NCBI RefSeq assembly: GCF_016482685.1
Contig: NZ_JACYHF010000007.1
Location: 290,917 to 354,916 of the forward strand
Length of the DNA stretch: 64,000 nt
Source: Streptomyces sp. DSM 110735
Lineage (GTDB): Bacteria; Actinomycetota; Actinomycetes; Streptomycetales; Streptomycetaceae
Direction of reading: 5' to 3'
The position numbers and the translations under genes were made by a program. Position 1 is the first letter of the stretch. Every line of letters starts with the position of its first letter. Positions 27,151 to 37,700 of this stretch are shown here, one piece after another. The notes under the pieces are model-generated. The model ran no database searches. It worked only from the letters and a program-made list of their open reading frames with translations, and was not told where the DNA came from.

Positions 27151-28266
27151 ATGGCGATTCTCTGGCTGCTGATGGCGCTGCTCATGCTGTGCTTCGTGCT
27201 GCTCCCGTTCCGGCGGCGCAGGCGCGGCATCGAGCAGGTGCACCCCGGGCACCCGGACGCCGCCGACCCGGCGCGGTACGGCTTCGTGCGCCAGGAGGAG
27301 CTGGACGTGCGGATGCCGGGCCCCGACGCGGACCTGCTGGAGGTCCTGGACCTGGTGCAGCGCACCGGTGACTACCGGGCGGCGGCGCAGTTGCTCGCGG
27401 GCACCGAGGCGGAGAGCGAGACGCGCTGGCAGCGGGTGCAGGCGTTCGCGGGCGCGGCGGCGCTCGAGTTGCAGCAGCGCCCCGGCGGGATACACGAGAC
27501 GCCGGGCGGTCAGTGGCTGAGGGTCTGGCGGACCGAGCAGCCGAAGGACGCGGGCGGCGCGGCGGTGCACGCGGAGTTCCTGGTGCAGCAGGCGTGGCGT
27601 ACGTCGGTGCCGGGCACGGACGACTTCCGGATCATCATGGAGGAGGCCCGGGACGCCTGCGCGCAGGCGGCGCTGCTGGCTCCCGGCGACCCGGTGCCGT
27701 ACATCGTGGAGCTGTCGGTGGCGCGCGGGCTCGGCTACCAGCGCGAGGAGTTCGACCAGCTCTGGCTGAAGATCCTGGACCGCGCCCCGCACCACATGGG
27801 CGCGCATCTGGCCGCGCTGCACCACTGGTGCGAGAAGTGGCACGGCTCGCGCGAGGAGGCGTACGCCTTCGCGGAGGCGGCGGCAGCCCGCGCGCCCGAG
27901 GGTTCGCTGCTGTCCGCGCTGCCGCTCTTCGCGGTCTTCGAGCACCTGCCCGAGGTCAACCTGGTGATGGGCTTCTACCAGAGCGAGGTCGTCACCAAGG
28001 CGATGCACGGCGCGCTGCACGCGGTCGCCACCGCCCGCGCGGACGACCCGGTGCTCGCGCACGTCCGGCATCTGCTGACCTTCTTCCTGGTGCGCGCCGA
28101 GCGCTGGGCGGAAGCCATGGACCAGTTCGTGCACGTGGACGGGCATGTCGGGGCGCTGCCGTGGACCCTGTCGGCGGACCCGGCGGCGGAGTTCGCGCTG
28201 TACCGCGCGGTGGCGGTGGCGGGGTACGAGGCCAACGGCGGCAGCCCGGCGAACCTCCCGGGCTGA
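27151..28266 (+). CDS. Membrane-anchored helical-repeat protein, paralog 1
   Basis: A 371-aa protein with an N-terminal TM (MAILWLLMALLMLCFVLLPF) and basic stop-transfer RRRRR, then an all-helical soluble domain with TPR-like pairs. Blocks APHHMGAHLAALHHWCEKWHGS and DGHVGALPWTLSADPAAEFAL are shared almost word for word with the protein at 30233-31336 (APHHYEAHFSALQYWCAKWRGS and DGYVEALPWRYRADPAAEY), so the two are paralogs. They flank an M48 peptidase gene on the same strand. ATG 27151 is chosen because it starts the TM; the frame is open further upstream. Function unknown; a scaffold or substrate adaptor for the peptidase is a guess. Confidence 0.85.
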   Translation: MAILWLLMALLMLCFVLLPFRRRRRGIEQVHPGHPDAADPARYGFVRQEELDVRMPGPDADLLEVLDLVQRTGDYRAAAQLLAGTEAESETRWQRVQAFAGAAALELQQRPGGIHETPGGQWLRVWRTEQPKDAGGAAVHAEFLVQQAWRTSVPGTDDFRIIMEEARDACAQAALLAPGDPVPYIVELSVARGLGYQREEFDQLWLKILDRAPHHMGAHLAALHHWCEKWHGSREEAYAFAEAAAARAPEGSLLSALPLFAVFEHLPEVNLVMGFYQSEVVTKAMHGALHAVATARADDPVLAHVRHLLTFFLVRAERWAEAMDQFVHVDGHVGALPWTLSADPAAEFALYRAVAVAGYEANGGSPANLPG

Positions 28267-28293
28267 CACCACCTCGGCGTCAACCTCGCTTGA

Positions 28294-28310
28294 CCTGATC
28301 CGGGATCAGG
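28294..28310. promoter_or_regulatory. 17-bp perfect palindrome before the M48 peptidase gene
   Basis: CCTGATCC-G-GGATCAGG is perfectly palindromic about a central G. It lies 28 nt after the stop at 28266 and about 25 nt before a possible promoter (TTGCCC at 28312-28317, 18-nt spacer, CATACT at 28336-28341). An operator for the peptidase gene is the favoured reading; a weak terminator is the alternative. Confidence 0.45.
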
Positions 28311-28501
28311 ATTGCCCCGCTGACCTGGGGTAAGGCATACTCCGCTTGCCCCGGTCTTTGCTCCCGCTTTGCCGTGGGTCGCTCCGAGTCCCCCCACACT
28401 CACCGGCGGCACCGTCACCCGGCACCGCCCTGTCCGCGTATCTCCGGTTTCGTATCTCCGGTTTCCCGATTCACCGGGTCCTGTGGGGGGATCTCTGCCC
28501 G

Positions 28502-30169
28502 ATGCTCGCCAGCCTGCGCGCGCTGCGTGCCCTCGTCCTGCTCCTCGGCTTCTATCTGCTGAGCCTTCTCGTGCTCGCCGCGCTGGCCGCCCTCGACGTC
28601 TCCCTGCTGGAGTACGTCCACGGCTACGCCGCCTTCAAGCTCGTCGGCCTCTCGGTGCTGCTCGCCGTCCCCGTCGTGCGCGGACTGTTCATGCTGCGCA
28701 CGCCCAAGGGCGAGGACCCGCCCGGCATCGAGGTCACCGAGACCGACGAGCCCCGATTGTGGGCGCTGGTGCGTGAGCTGGCCGCCGAGGCGGGCACCCG
28801 CGCGCCCGACCGCGTACTGCTCACCCCCGACGTCAACGCCTCCGTCCGCGAGGAGCCCCGCCTGCTCGGTCTGCTCCCCGGACCGCGCCGCCTGACCCTC
28901 GGCGTACCGCTGCTGACCGGGCTGAGCGAGGCGCAGTTGCGCGCGATCCTCGGTCACGAGTACGGCCACTTCACCGGCGGCGACACCCGGCTGTCCGTGC
29001 TGGTGGTGCGCGGACGGATGCAGATCGGGCGGGTCGTCGGACGGTTCCACGAGAGCGCGCGCAAGAAGGCGGCGGAGGAACACGACCGCCAGGAGAAGGC
29101 GGCGGCCAAGCGGATCGCCAAGGGCAAGCAGCCCCGCGCGCTCGACACCGCGCACGCCGGGGCGACGTACCGCGCGATGGCGTGGCTCTACACGCAGTAC
29201 GGCAAGCTCTATCTGCGCGACTCGCTGTCCACGGCGCGTGCCCAGGAGTACGCGGCGGACCGTACGGCAGCCCGTCTCGCCGGGCGTGACGCGACCGCCT
29301 CGGCGCTGCGGGAGGTGGCGGTGCTGGCGAACCGGCACGAGTTCTACCTCGCCTCGTACGCGACCATCGGTCTGTCGGCGGGGTCGATGCCGCCGCGCGG
29401 CGAGTTCTTCGGCGGCTTCGGTCGGCTGCTGGCGGCGCGTGAGGAGCAACTGGCCGCCATGCGCGCCGAGTTGCCGACCGATGAGGTGTCGCCGTACGAC
29501 TCCCACCCGCCCATCGCCGAGCGGGTGCGCCGGATCGAGGAACTGCCCGCCGACGGGCGCCCGGCCGGGGCGGGCGGTCCGGCGCTGGCCCTGCTGACCG
29601 ATCCGGCGCGCACGCTGACCCTGCTGGAGGACGCGGCGCTGGTGGAGTCGGCGCTGGCGCTGCCCCGCGCGGCGGACTGGCCCGCGCTGCTGGACGCGAC
29701 GATGACCGAGGGGCTGGCGTCGGGGCGGACGCCGTTGCAGCGGGCGCTCGGTGACTACACCGGGCAGCCGCCGACGCTGGAGGCGCTGCTCACGGTCGTC
29801 GACGACGGGCGGCTGTGGCAGGTGGCCGAGCGGATGCCGCGGTCCGAGGAGGCGTCGGCGGCGACGGGGCGGGCGTACCGCGAGTTCGCGCGACCCCGGC
29901 TGATCCAGTCGCTGCGGACGATGGTGCTGGCCGAGCTGAGCGCGCGGTCGCTGCTGCGGTGGGAGTTCTCCTGGTCGCAGCCCGCGGCGGTACGGCTGCC
30001 CGCGCTGACGGCGGACGCGGACGCGGATGCGGACGCGGATGCGGACGCGGATGCGGACGCGGACCCGGCCGCCGTGCTGGACGCGGCGCTGTCGGCGGCG
30101 GTCGCGGACCGCCCGGACACGGCGCCGCTGCGGGCGCTGCTGGAGCGGGCGGCGCCCCACCCGGTGTGA
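28502..30169 (+). CDS. M48-family zinc metallopeptidase (HtpX/Ste24-like)
   Basis: A 555-aa integral membrane protease. Two TM helices open the protein (about residues 7-30 and 38-60). The zinc site HEYGH is at about 152-156 (ILGHEYGHFTGGD) and the third ligand Glu lies in ARAQEYAADRTAARLAG. DSHPPIAERVRRIEEL is the usual M48 C-terminal motif. The C-terminal ~200 residues are an extra Ala-rich helical extension that includes a poly(Ala-Asp) tract encoded by a GCGGAC repeat. Start ATG 28502 begins the first TM; the ribosome site (GGGGGG) is distant. Family members degrade damaged membrane proteins. Flanked by two paralogous anchored proteins. Confidence 0.92.
   Translation: MLASLRALRALVLLLGFYLLSLLVLAALAALDVSLLEYVHGYAAFKLVGLSVLLAVPVVRGLFMLRTPKGEDPPGIEVTETDEPRLWALVRELAAEAGTRAPDRVLLTPDVNASVREEPRLLGLLPGPRRLTLGVPLLTGLSEAQLRAILGHEYGHFTGGDTRLSVLVVRGRMQIGRVVGRFHESARKKAAEEHDRQEKAAAKRIAKGKQPRALDTAHAGATYRAMAWLYTQYGKLYLRDSLSTARAQEYAADRTAARLAGRDATASALREVAVLANRHEFYLASYATIGLSAGSMPPRGEFFGGFGRLLAAREEQLAAMRAELPTDEVSPYDSHPPIAERVRRIEELPADGRPAGAGGPALALLTDPARTLTLLEDAALVESALALPRAADWPALLDATMTEGLASGRTPLQRALGDYTGQPPTLEALLTVVDDGRLWQVAERMPRSEEASAATGRAYREFARPRLIQSLRTMVLAELSARSLLRWEFSWSQPAAVRLPALTADADADADADADADADADPAAVLDAALSAAVADRPDTAPLRALLERAAPHPV
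30009..30062 (+). repeat. GCGGAC hexanucleotide microsatellite inside the M48 gene
   Basis: About nine tandem copies of GCGGA[C/T] encode alternating Ala-Asp. The mixed GAC/GAT codons show some divergence. The hexamer keeps the reading frame, so length changes would only lengthen or shorten the (Ala-Asp)n linker. Confidence 0.85.
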
Positions 30170-30232
30170 GGACCGGGGCACTTTCCCTCACTTGGCAACC
30201 AGCCCTTCGCACCTGAACGGACCCCCCTCCCG

Positions 30233-31336
30233 ATGACCGTCCTGCTCTGGATCCTGGCCGTCCTGGCCACCCCGCTCGTGCTGCTCGGCGGGTGGCTGGC
30301 CTGGGTGTTCCTGAAGGAGTTCTTCACCACGGACACCGATGCCGCGCTCGCCGACGACGAGGCGGCCGAGGCGGCGGCGGTGGCCGAGCGGCTCGGGCTG
30401 CTGCCCGCCGAGCGGCAGAACACCGGACTCGCCGCCCCGCTGCCCGCCGAGTGGACCGCCGCGCTCGCCTCGGTGAGCCATGGCGCGTGGCAGCCCGCCG
30501 CGGAGGTGCTGCGCGGCATCGGGCGGGACTGGGAGCGGCGCTCGGCGTTCACGTCCCTGCTCGGGGACAAGGCTGCCGAGGCCGACGAGTGGCTGCTGAG
30601 CTGGGAGGACGCGCGTCCCGACGACCCGGACGCGGCGGTGGTCCGGGCGAGTTCCACGGTGACCCTCGCCTGGAAGGTGCGGGGCGCGCAGCGTGCCGGG
30701 TCCACCACGCGGGAGCAGTTCGAGGGCTTCCACCGGACGCTGGAGAGCGCCTGCGGGGACGTGGCGCGGGCTGCCGCGCTGAACCCGGACGACCCGACGC
30801 CGTACGTCAAGGAGATCTGGATCGCGCTCGGTCTCGGCCGTCCGAACGCCGAGATGGACACGCTGTGGACCAAGCTCACCGAGCGGGCGCCGCACCACTA
30901 CGAGGCGCACTTCTCGGCGCTCCAGTACTGGTGCGCGAAGTGGCGCGGCTCCGAGCGCCTGGCGGCGGGCTTCGCCGACAAGGCGGCGGCCGGTGCCCCG
31001 GCGGGCAGTCTGCTGACGGCGCTGCCGCTGATCGCCCACCTGGAACACGACGAGTCCGACGACACGACCGCCGAGAACACACCGGAGATGATCGCCCGCG
31101 TGGACGCCGTCCTCGCGGACGTCGCCGCCGCCGACCCGTCCCACCCGCGCCTGCCCGAGGTACGCCACCTGCTCGGGTACTTCCTCCGCCTCCAGGGTCG
31201 CGACCGGGCGGCGCTGGAGCAGTTCCGCCTGGTGGACGGGTACGTCGAGGCGCTTCCCTGGCGCTACCGGGCGGACCCGGCGGCGGAGTACTGCGCCTTC
31301 AGGAACGCGACGGCGAAGGCGGCGGAGGGGGTGTAG
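30233..31336 (+). CDS. Membrane-anchored helical-repeat protein, paralog 2
   Basis: A 367-aa paralog of the protein at 27151-28266, on the other side of the M48 peptidase. It has an N-terminal TM (about residues 3-26, LLWILAVLATPLVLLGGWLA) and a helical domain with APHHYEAHFSALQYWCAKWRGS and LLGYFLRLQGRDRAALEQF. DDPTPYVKEIWIALGLGR matches GDPVPYIVELSVARGLGY of paralog 1. The ATG follows the peptidase gene by 63 bp with no clear ribosome site. The pair probably arose by duplication around, or of, the peptidase unit. No enzymatic motif is seen. Confidence 0.85.
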   Translation: MTVLLWILAVLATPLVLLGGWLAWVFLKEFFTTDTDAALADDEAAEAAAVAERLGLLPAERQNTGLAAPLPAEWTAALASVSHGAWQPAAEVLRGIGRDWERRSAFTSLLGDKAAEADEWLLSWEDARPDDPDAAVVRASSTVTLAWKVRGAQRAGSTTREQFEGFHRTLESACGDVARAAALNPDDPTPYVKEIWIALGLGRPNAEMDTLWTKLTERAPHHYEAHFSALQYWCAKWRGSERLAAGFADKAAAGAPAGSLLTALPLIAHLEHDESDDTTAENTPEMIARVDAVLADVAAADPSHPRLPEVRHLLGYFLRLQGRDRAALEQFRLVDGYVEALPWRYRADPAAEYCAFRNATAKAAEGV

Positions 31337-31423
31337 CGGGCGGAATGCGAGGGGTACCCGGCCCGTTGCACTAATCGGTGGCCCTTCCGCCATCCCCGAA
31401 CCACCACAGGGAGACGAGACCCC

Positions 31424-32089
31424 ATGCTCTTCGGCCGCACACCGCAGCTCCCCACCCCTGAGCAGGCGCTGGCCGGGCGCACCGCGCCCGCCTTCGACGT
31501 CCCCGACCGCCACACCGTCCTCGGCACCCCGCTGCTCGGTCCCTACCCCGAGGGTCTGGAGATCGCGGACTTCGGGCTCGGCTGCTTCTGGGGCGCCGAG
31601 CGCAAGTTCTGGCAGCTCCCGGCGGGTGTCTACACCACGCTGGTGGGCTACGAGGGCGGCTACACCGAGAACCCGTCCTACGAGGAGGTCTGCTCGGGTC
31701 TGACCGGTCACACGGAGGCCGTCCGCGTGGTCTACGACCCCGCGGTGATCTCCTACGACCGCCTCCTGAAGACCTTCTGGGAGTCCCACGACCCCACCCA
31801 GGGCTTCCGCCAGGGCAACGACGTCGGCACCCAGTACCGCTCCGCCATCTACACCCACTCCCCCGCCCAGGCAGCCGCCGCCGAGATGTCCCGCGAGGCG
31901 TACCAGAAGGTCCTCACCGCCTCCGGCCTCGGCACGATCACCACGGAGATCCTCCCCGCCGAAGGCCGCCCCTTCTACCCCGCCGAGCCCTACCACCAGC
32001 AGTACCTCGACAAGAACCCCGCGGGCTACTGCGGCATCGGCGGCACCGGCGTCTCCTGCCCGATCGGCGTGGCCCCGGCAGAGGGCTGA
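31424..32089 (+). CDS. msrA: Peptide methionine sulfoxide reductase MsrA
   Basis: A 221-aa enzyme that reduces the S-epimer of methionine sulfoxide in proteins and free methionine. The catalytic Cys54 is in [49 protein letters not shown] and [11 protein letters not shown] are canonical. C-terminal Cys residues ([12 protein letters not shown]) are positioned as resolving cysteines. The ~40-residue N-terminal extension is usual in streptomycetes. GGGAGACGAG precedes the ATG. Probably a repair enzyme for oxidative stress, reduced by thioredoxin. Confidence 0.96.
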   Translation: MLFGRTPQLPTPEQALAGRTAPAFDVPDRHTVLGTPLLGPYPEGLEIADFGLGCFWGAERKFWQLPAGVYTTLVGYEGGYTENPSYEEVCSGLTGHTEAVRVVYDPAVISYDRLLKTFWESHDPTQGFRQGNDVGTQYRSAIYTHSPAQAAAAEMSREAYQKVLTASGLGTITTEILPAEGRPFYPAEPYHQQYLDKNPAGYCGIGGTGVSCPIGVAPAEG

Positions 32090-32116
32090 CCGAGCCGTTC
32101 GAGACAAGGGGGGACC

Positions 32117-32557
32117 GTGGCCGTCGAGTTCACGTACCGGAATCTCGGGGCGCGCGACCTGCCCCGGCGGGGGCTCACCCCGCGGAGCGCGCCCGCGCAC
32201 GTCCTGCTGGTCGACCTGGAGGCCGACTTCACCGTGCGGGACGGGGAGCGGGTCGTGATGGAGGAGGGGCTCTTTCCGGTGGCCGAGCTGGCTCGGGAGC
32301 TGGTGGGGTGGCTCCGGGGGGACGAGGCGGAGCGGGGGGACTTCGCGTTCGCGTCGATGTCGTACGACGAGGTCGGGGCGGTGCGGATCGTGCGCGGGGA
32401 CGGCGGGTGGCGGGTCGGGGGTGTGTACGACCCGGGGGTGTGGAGCGCGCCGGTGGGGTCGGACGTGCTGGACAGGGCGCTGCGGGGGTTCGTGGACGGG
32501 GTGCGGGCGGACGTCGGTGTGATGGGGGTCGGCCCCGGGCTGATTCCTCTCGGGTGA
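32117..32557 (+). CDS. Conserved small protein of unknown function
   Basis: A 146-aa soluble protein starting GTG 32117 after AAGGGGGGACC. It mixes beta and alpha (VEFTYRNLGARDL, HVLLVDLEADFTVRDGERVV, FPVAELARELVGWLRG). The C-terminal third is Gly/Val-rich. No signal peptide, TM or catalytic motif is visible. It starts 27 nt after msrA and may be co-transcribed. I do not recognise the family. Confidence 0.72.
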   Translation: MAVEFTYRNLGARDLPRRGLTPRSAPAHVLLVDLEADFTVRDGERVVMEEGLFPVAELARELVGWLRGDEAERGDFAFASMSYDEVGAVRIVRGDGGWRVGGVYDPGVWSAPVGSDVLDRALRGFVDGVRADVGVMGVGPGLIPLG

Positions 32558-32593
32558 GGGGATCGGGCCGGGGCCTCGCCCCTGCTCAAGACG

Positions 32594-33637
32594 TCAGATC
32601 GTGGCGGTGTCGATCACGAAGCGGTAGCGGACGTCGCTGGCGAGGACGCGCTCGTACGCCTCGTTGATCTCCTCGGCGGCGATCAGCTCGATCTCCGCGC
32701 CGATCCCGTGCGCCGCACAGAAGTCGAGCATCTCCTGGGTCTCGGCGATGCCGCCGATGCCGGAGCTGGAGAGGCTGCGGCGGTGCCCGAAGAGGGACTG
32801 GAGGGTGATCTGGACGGGCTCCTCGGGGAGACCGACGTTGACGAGGGCGCCGTCGGTGCGCAGCAGCGAGGCGTAGGCGGCGAAGTCCAGCGGCGCGGAG
32901 ACCGTGTTGAGGATCAGGTCGAAGGTGCCGGCCAGCTCCTCGAAGGTCTTGGGGTCGCCGGTGGCGTAGTAGTGGTCGGCGCCGAGACGGAGACCGTCGT
33001 CCCGCTTGCGCAGGGACTGCGAGAGGACGGTGACCTCGGCGCCCAGCGCGTGGGCGATCTTGACGGCGACGTGTCCGAGACCGCCGAGGCCCACGACCGC
33101 GACCTTCTTGCCCGGACCCGCGCCCCAGTGCCGCAGCGGCGAGTACGTGGTGATGCCCGCGCACAGCAGCGGCGCGGCCACGTCCAGGGACAGCCCGTCG
33201 GGGACGCGGACGACGAAGTCCTCGTTCACGACGATGTTCTGCGAGTAGCCGCCGTAGGTGGGCTCGCCGTCCTTGCCGACGGCGTTGTACGTCCAGACGG
33301 GGCCGCCGCCGGTGCAGTACTGCTCCAGGCCCGCCTCGCAGTTCTCGCACACGCGGCAGGAGTCGACCATGCAGCCGACGCCGACCCGGTCGCCGACCGC
33401 GAACTTGGTCACCTCGGGTCCGACCTCCGCGACGACACCCGCGATCTCGTGGCCGGGCACCATCGGGAAGATGCCCTCGCTCCAGCCGTCGCGTGCCTGG
33501 TGGATATCGGAGTGGCAGATGCCGGTGAACTGGATGTCGATCAGTACGTCGTGAGCGCCGACCGGCCGTCGCTCGATGGTGGTCCGCTCCAGCGGTGCCT
33601 TGGCGGCGGGCGCGGCGTACGCGGCAACAGTGGTCAT
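32594..33637 (-). CDS. Zinc-dependent alcohol dehydrogenase (CAD/YahK-like)
   Basis: A 347-aa NADP-dependent medium-chain dehydrogenase. Catalytic zinc ligands are in [10 protein letters not shown] and [10 protein letters not shown]. The structural zinc Cys cluster is [17 protein letters not shown]. The Rossmann motif is [23 protein letters not shown] and the C-terminal [11 protein letters not shown] are typical of the YahK/cinnamyl alcohol dehydrogenase group, which reduces a broad range of aldehydes. GGAG lies about 8 nt before ATG 33637. It is divergent from an XRE/MmyB regulator that probably controls it. Confidence 0.94.
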   Translation of the reverse strand: MTTVAAYAAPAAKAPLERTTIERRPVGAHDVLIDIQFTGICHSDIHQARDGWSEGIFPMVPGHEIAGVVAEVGPEVTKFAVGDRVGVGCMVDSCRVCENCEAGLEQYCTGGGPVWTYNAVGKDGEPTYGGYSQNIVVNEDFVVRVPDGLSLDVAAPLLCAGITTYSPLRHWGAGPGKKVAVVGLGGLGHVAVKIAHALGAEVTVLSQSLRKRDDGLRLGADHYYATGDPKTFEELAGTFDLILNTVSAPLDFAAYASLLRTDGALVNVGLPEEPVQITLQSLFGHRRSLSSSGIGGIAETQEMLDFCAAHGIGAEIELIAAEEINEAYERVLASDVRYRFVIDTATI

Positions 33638-33823
33638 GCCGGAACTCTCCTGGTGGGGGTGGTCGTACCTGCCCGGCCGGGGTCCGGCGCGGGCACTCTT
33701 CCAGCCTGCCTCGGCTTCCCCCCGCCCGCCCAGTCCACGCCTTTGCGTACGACCGCCGTGCCTACCACTGGCAAGGTCAGGCTCCCGGACCCACGCACAC
33801 ACCCGGGCACGGATACTGGCCGT

Positions 33824-34714
33824 ATGAACGAACAGCCGGAGGCGGGCGGCGGTCCGGCGCTGGACCGGCGGGCCGAGCTGAGCGAGTTCCTGCGCAGCAG
33901 ACGGGCGCGGCTGAAGCCGGACGACGTGGGTCTGTCCGGCTTCGGCAGGCAGCGACGGGTGCCGGGGCTGCGCCGCGAGGAGCTGGCGCAGTTGGCCGGG
34001 GTCTCGGTGGCGTACTACACCCGCCTGGAACAGGGCAACGGGCGCAATGTCTCCGCGGAGGTCCTCGACTCCATCGCCCGCGCGCTGCGGCTGACCGACG
34101 CCGAGCACGCCCACCTGATCCACCTGGCCCGCCCGAAGGCGCACAAGAAGCGGCCTGCGGCGCGTCAGCCGCAGGTACGGCCCGCGCTGCGCGAACTCCT
34201 CGACGCGATGGACTCGGTGCCCGCGTACGTCGTGGGGCGCCGCTCGGAGATCCTCGCCTGGAACCGGATGGCGGCGGCGCTCTTCGGCGACTGGTCCCGG
34301 CTGGCGCCCGCCGACCGCACCTGGGCGCGTCTGGTGTTCCTGCACCCGCCCTACCGCGAGCTGTTCGTGAACTGGGAGCAGAAGGCGATCGACGTGGTGT
34401 GCGGGCTGCGCATGGACGCGGGCCGCTTCCCGGACGATGCCCGGCTGTCGGCGCTGGTGGGCGAACTGTCGGTGAAGAGCGAGGAGTTCCGCAGGCTCTG
34501 GGCCACGCACGACGTCAAGGAACAGTGCCACGGCGTCAAGCAACTGCACCATCCGCTGGTCGGTCCGCTCGCCCTCAGCTTCGAGAGCTTCCGCGCCACC
34601 GGCGACCAGGACCTCTCCCTGGTCACCTATCACGCCGAGCCGGGCTCGCCGTCGGCCGAGTCCCTGCGCCTGCTGTCCAGTTGGGGCACGGACGCGGCGC
34701 GCGCCACGTTGTAG
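33824..34714 (+). CDS. XRE-family regulator with MmyB-like ligand domain
   Basis: A 296-aa regulator. The N-terminal HTH is seen in [20 protein letters not shown] and [18 protein letters not shown]. The C-terminal MmyB-like domain includes [36 protein letters not shown] and [11 protein letters not shown]. Streptomyces has many of these; the partner ligand is thought to be a fatty acid in the type structure. GATACT at 33812-33817 lies 6 nt before ATG 33824 and no ribosome site is present, so a leaderless transcript is likely. Divergence from the alcohol dehydrogenase suggests local control of it. Confidence 0.93.
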   Translation: MNEQPEAGGGPALDRRAELSEFLRSRRARLKPDDVGLSGFGRQRRVPGLRREELAQLAGVSVAYYTRLEQGNGRNVSAEVLDSIARALRLTDAEHAHLIHLARPKAHKKRPAARQPQVRPALRELLDAMDSVPAYVVGRRSEILAWNRMAAALFGDWSRLAPADRTWARLVFLHPPYRELFVNWEQKAIDVVCGLRMDAGRFPDDARLSALVGELSVKSEEFRRLWATHDVKEQCHGVKQLHHPLVGPLALSFESFRATGDQDLSLVTYHAEPGSPSAESLRLLSSWGTDAARATL

Positions 34715-34724
34715 GAAACGGGAA

Positions 34725-34752
34725 GGGCACCCGAGCCGCAGCCCGGGTGCCC
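34725..34752. terminator. Bidirectional terminator
   Basis: GGGCACCCG (34725-34733) and CGGGTGCCC (34744-34752) form a perfect 9-bp stem with a 10-nt loop, followed on the plus strand by CCCTTGTG. It sits between the convergent XRE regulator and subtilase genes. Confidence 0.75.
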
Positions 34753-34771
34753 CCCTTGTGAAGCGGCGGAA

Positions 34772-37700
34772 TCACTTGCCCCGATAGGCGTCGTGCACCG
34801 TGATCCGCGCGGTGTTGCCCTTCTTGTCCGCGATCTTGGCGCGGAACGAAATGCTCTTGTTCTTCGCCGGGTTCTTCACGGTGATCCGCCCGTCGTGCAC
34901 GGCGACCTTGGTGAAGGTCGTGCCGTCGTAAGAGACGTACACCGCAAGGGACTTGAGGTTGCGGCCCGCCGCCGCGCCCTCGACGGTGACCGGGAAGGTG
35001 ACCTTCTTGCCCGCCGCGACCCGTCCGTCCAGGTCCACCGAGGCGCCGAAGCGGACCGAGGAGACGGGCAGGACGGTGATGTCGTCGGACTTCTTCTTCG
35101 AGCGGAAGGTCCAGGACGCGTCGACCCGCGAGGTGGCTCCCGCGACCTTGGCCGAGCGCTTGACCGAGGTGGTCAGCAGGTAGGCGGCGTCGCCGGAGGG
35201 GACCGTGAAGAGCCCGTCGCCGTTCAGCGGGTCCTCGTTGGAGCCGACCTTGCTGCCGTTGCGGTACAGGGTCGTGTGTGCCGAGCTGACGGCGGAGCCG
35301 CCGAGGTGGCCCGCGCCGTCGGTGAAGAGGGCGAGACGGCCGTAGAGGGTGTTGCCCTCGCGGAAGACGCCGGAGACGTCGCTGACGCGCGGGGCGAAGA
35401 CCGCGGTGTTGATCTTCTCGCTGTAGGTCCTGCCCGCCTTGTAGCCGCGCGGGTCACCGACGTAGCCCGCGTCGCTGAGCGGGAAGCCGTCCTCGTCCTT
35501 GCCGCCGTACTGCTCGAAGTCCAGCTCCCACTTCGCGCCGCCGGTGGCGGACAGGTGCAGGGTGCGGGTGCCGGGCAGCTTCTGCGTGACGGAGATGGAG
35601 GAGGCGCTGGAGACGTCGGGCAGCCAGCCCACCGCGCTCACGGCGCCGGTCTTGTTCGCGGCGCTCGCGCCGAGACCTGCCTTGACGGTGGCCAGTTCGC
35701 TCGCCTTGTAGTGCTTGGTGTAGCCGGTGGCGAGGCGGGAGACCGGACCGCCGGTGGTGGTGTCGTACTCCTCGGTCTTGCCCTTGGTCCAGTGGGTGTC
35801 CCACTGCTGGGTCAGCGTGCCCGCCGGAGCCTTCGGGCCGAGGTGGGCGACGCGCAGCCCCTTGAAGCTGTCCATGAACCAGCCCGCGCCGAAGCCGTAC
35901 TCACCGGCCTCGACGTCGTACCCGCTGTACCCCGCCTCCAGCTTGGCGCCCTTGGCGGGCACGGTGATGTCCACCGGCCGTGCGGTGCGCGCGTCGACGG
36001 TGACCGTGGCGTTCTTGGTGACGGTCAGGTGCGGCTGGGCGATCCAGTCCATGCCCTTGGCTGCGGAGATGGAGCTGTCCAGGACGTACGAGCCCTTGGG
36101 CAGCCGCACCTTCGCGGTGCCGGAGGGGTCGTACGGCGTCACCGTGTCGCCCTTGGCCTCGCCGGTGAGGGCGCTGAGGGAGACCTCGTAGTCGGGCGTC
36201 GCCTTACCGTTGCGGCCGAGGAACTTCAGCGTCACGTCGTACGACTCGACCTCGCGCTGGACGGCGGCGGCGGTGCGGACGCTCTGACCGCCGCCGGTCG
36301 CCGTGACGTACGCGGAGTAGGCGCCGTCGGTGGTGCCGCCGAGGCGGGTGTCGACGGTGAGACCGACGGCGGTGCTGCCGTGCGCGGGCACGGTGACGTG
36401 GTCGTCGGCGAGCCGGAAGAACCCGGCCGGGGCAGCCTTGCCGGTGGGTCCGGTGGCGGTGGTGGAGAGGTCGAGGGTGACGTCCTTGTCGCCGAGGTTG
36501 CGGTAGGTCAGCTCCCGGGTCACCGGCTTGTCGTCGGTGTGCGGCCACTGCTGCTCGGGGAAGCTGACCGAGACCGGGTCCGCGATCACGGACTGCCCGA
36601 TCGCCTTGTCGACCTGCACGCGCCCCGACCCCTGCTCGAACGGCGTGTAGGCGCCGCCCTTGGTGGAGCCGGTGAGCGCGCCCTTCAGCTCGGCGTAGCC
36701 CCAGTCGGGGTGCTCCTGCTTGAGGATCGCGGCGGCGCCCGCGACGTGCGGGGTGGCCATGGAGGTGCCGGAGATGGTCAGGTAGCCCGGCGGGTTCTCG
36801 CCGACCTCGTCGTCGATGACGCTGCCCTTGGCGGCGGCGGCGGTGATGTCGACGCCGGGCGCGGTGAGGTCGGGCTTGATGGCGCCGTCGCCGTTGCGGG
36901 GACCGGTGGAGGAGAAGTCCGCGAGCTTGTCCTTGCCGTCCACGGCGCCGACGGTGAGCGCGGCGTCCGCGCTGCCGGGCGAGCCGACGGAGTGGGGTCC
37001 CTCGTTGCCCGCCGCGATGGCGAACAGGATGCCCTTCTCCTTGGACAGCTTGTTGACCTCGGCTTCGAGCGGGTCGATGCCGGGGCTGTCCTCGCCGCCG
37101 AGGCTCAGGTTGACGACGTCGGCGCCCTCCTTGGCCGCCCACTCCATGCCCGCGAGGATGCCGGAGTCGTCGCCGAAGCCGTCGTCGTCGAGGACCTTGC
37201 CGCTCAGGAGCCGGGCGTCGGGCGCGACGCCCTTGTACTTACCGCCCGACTTGGCGCCGGTGCCCGCGACGATGGAGGCGACGTGGGTGCCGTGCCCGAA
37301 GTGGTCGGTGGCATCGCGGGCGGTGGAGAAGTTCTTCGCCGCGATCACCTGGGTCTTCAGGTCCGGGTGACTGGTGTCGACGCCGGTGTCGAGCACGGCG
37401 ACCTTGACGCCCTTGCCGGTGTATCCGGCGGCCCACGCGGTGGGGGCGCCGATCTGCGGCACGGACTTGTCGAGGGCTGCCTTGCGGACGCCGTCCAGCC
37501 AGACGTGGGCGATGCCGGAGGCGGCCCGGTCCCCGTCGGTGACCGCGTGCCACAGGGCGGTGGTGTCCGCCGCCGGGGTGCGTACGGCGTCGGCGTCGAG
37601 GGCGCCGAGGCTGTGGCGCAGGGTGCCCGCGTCGCGCACGTCGGTGCGGGCGGCGCCCGCGGCGCCCCGGTAGCCGACGATGACCTTCAGACCGTCGCGC

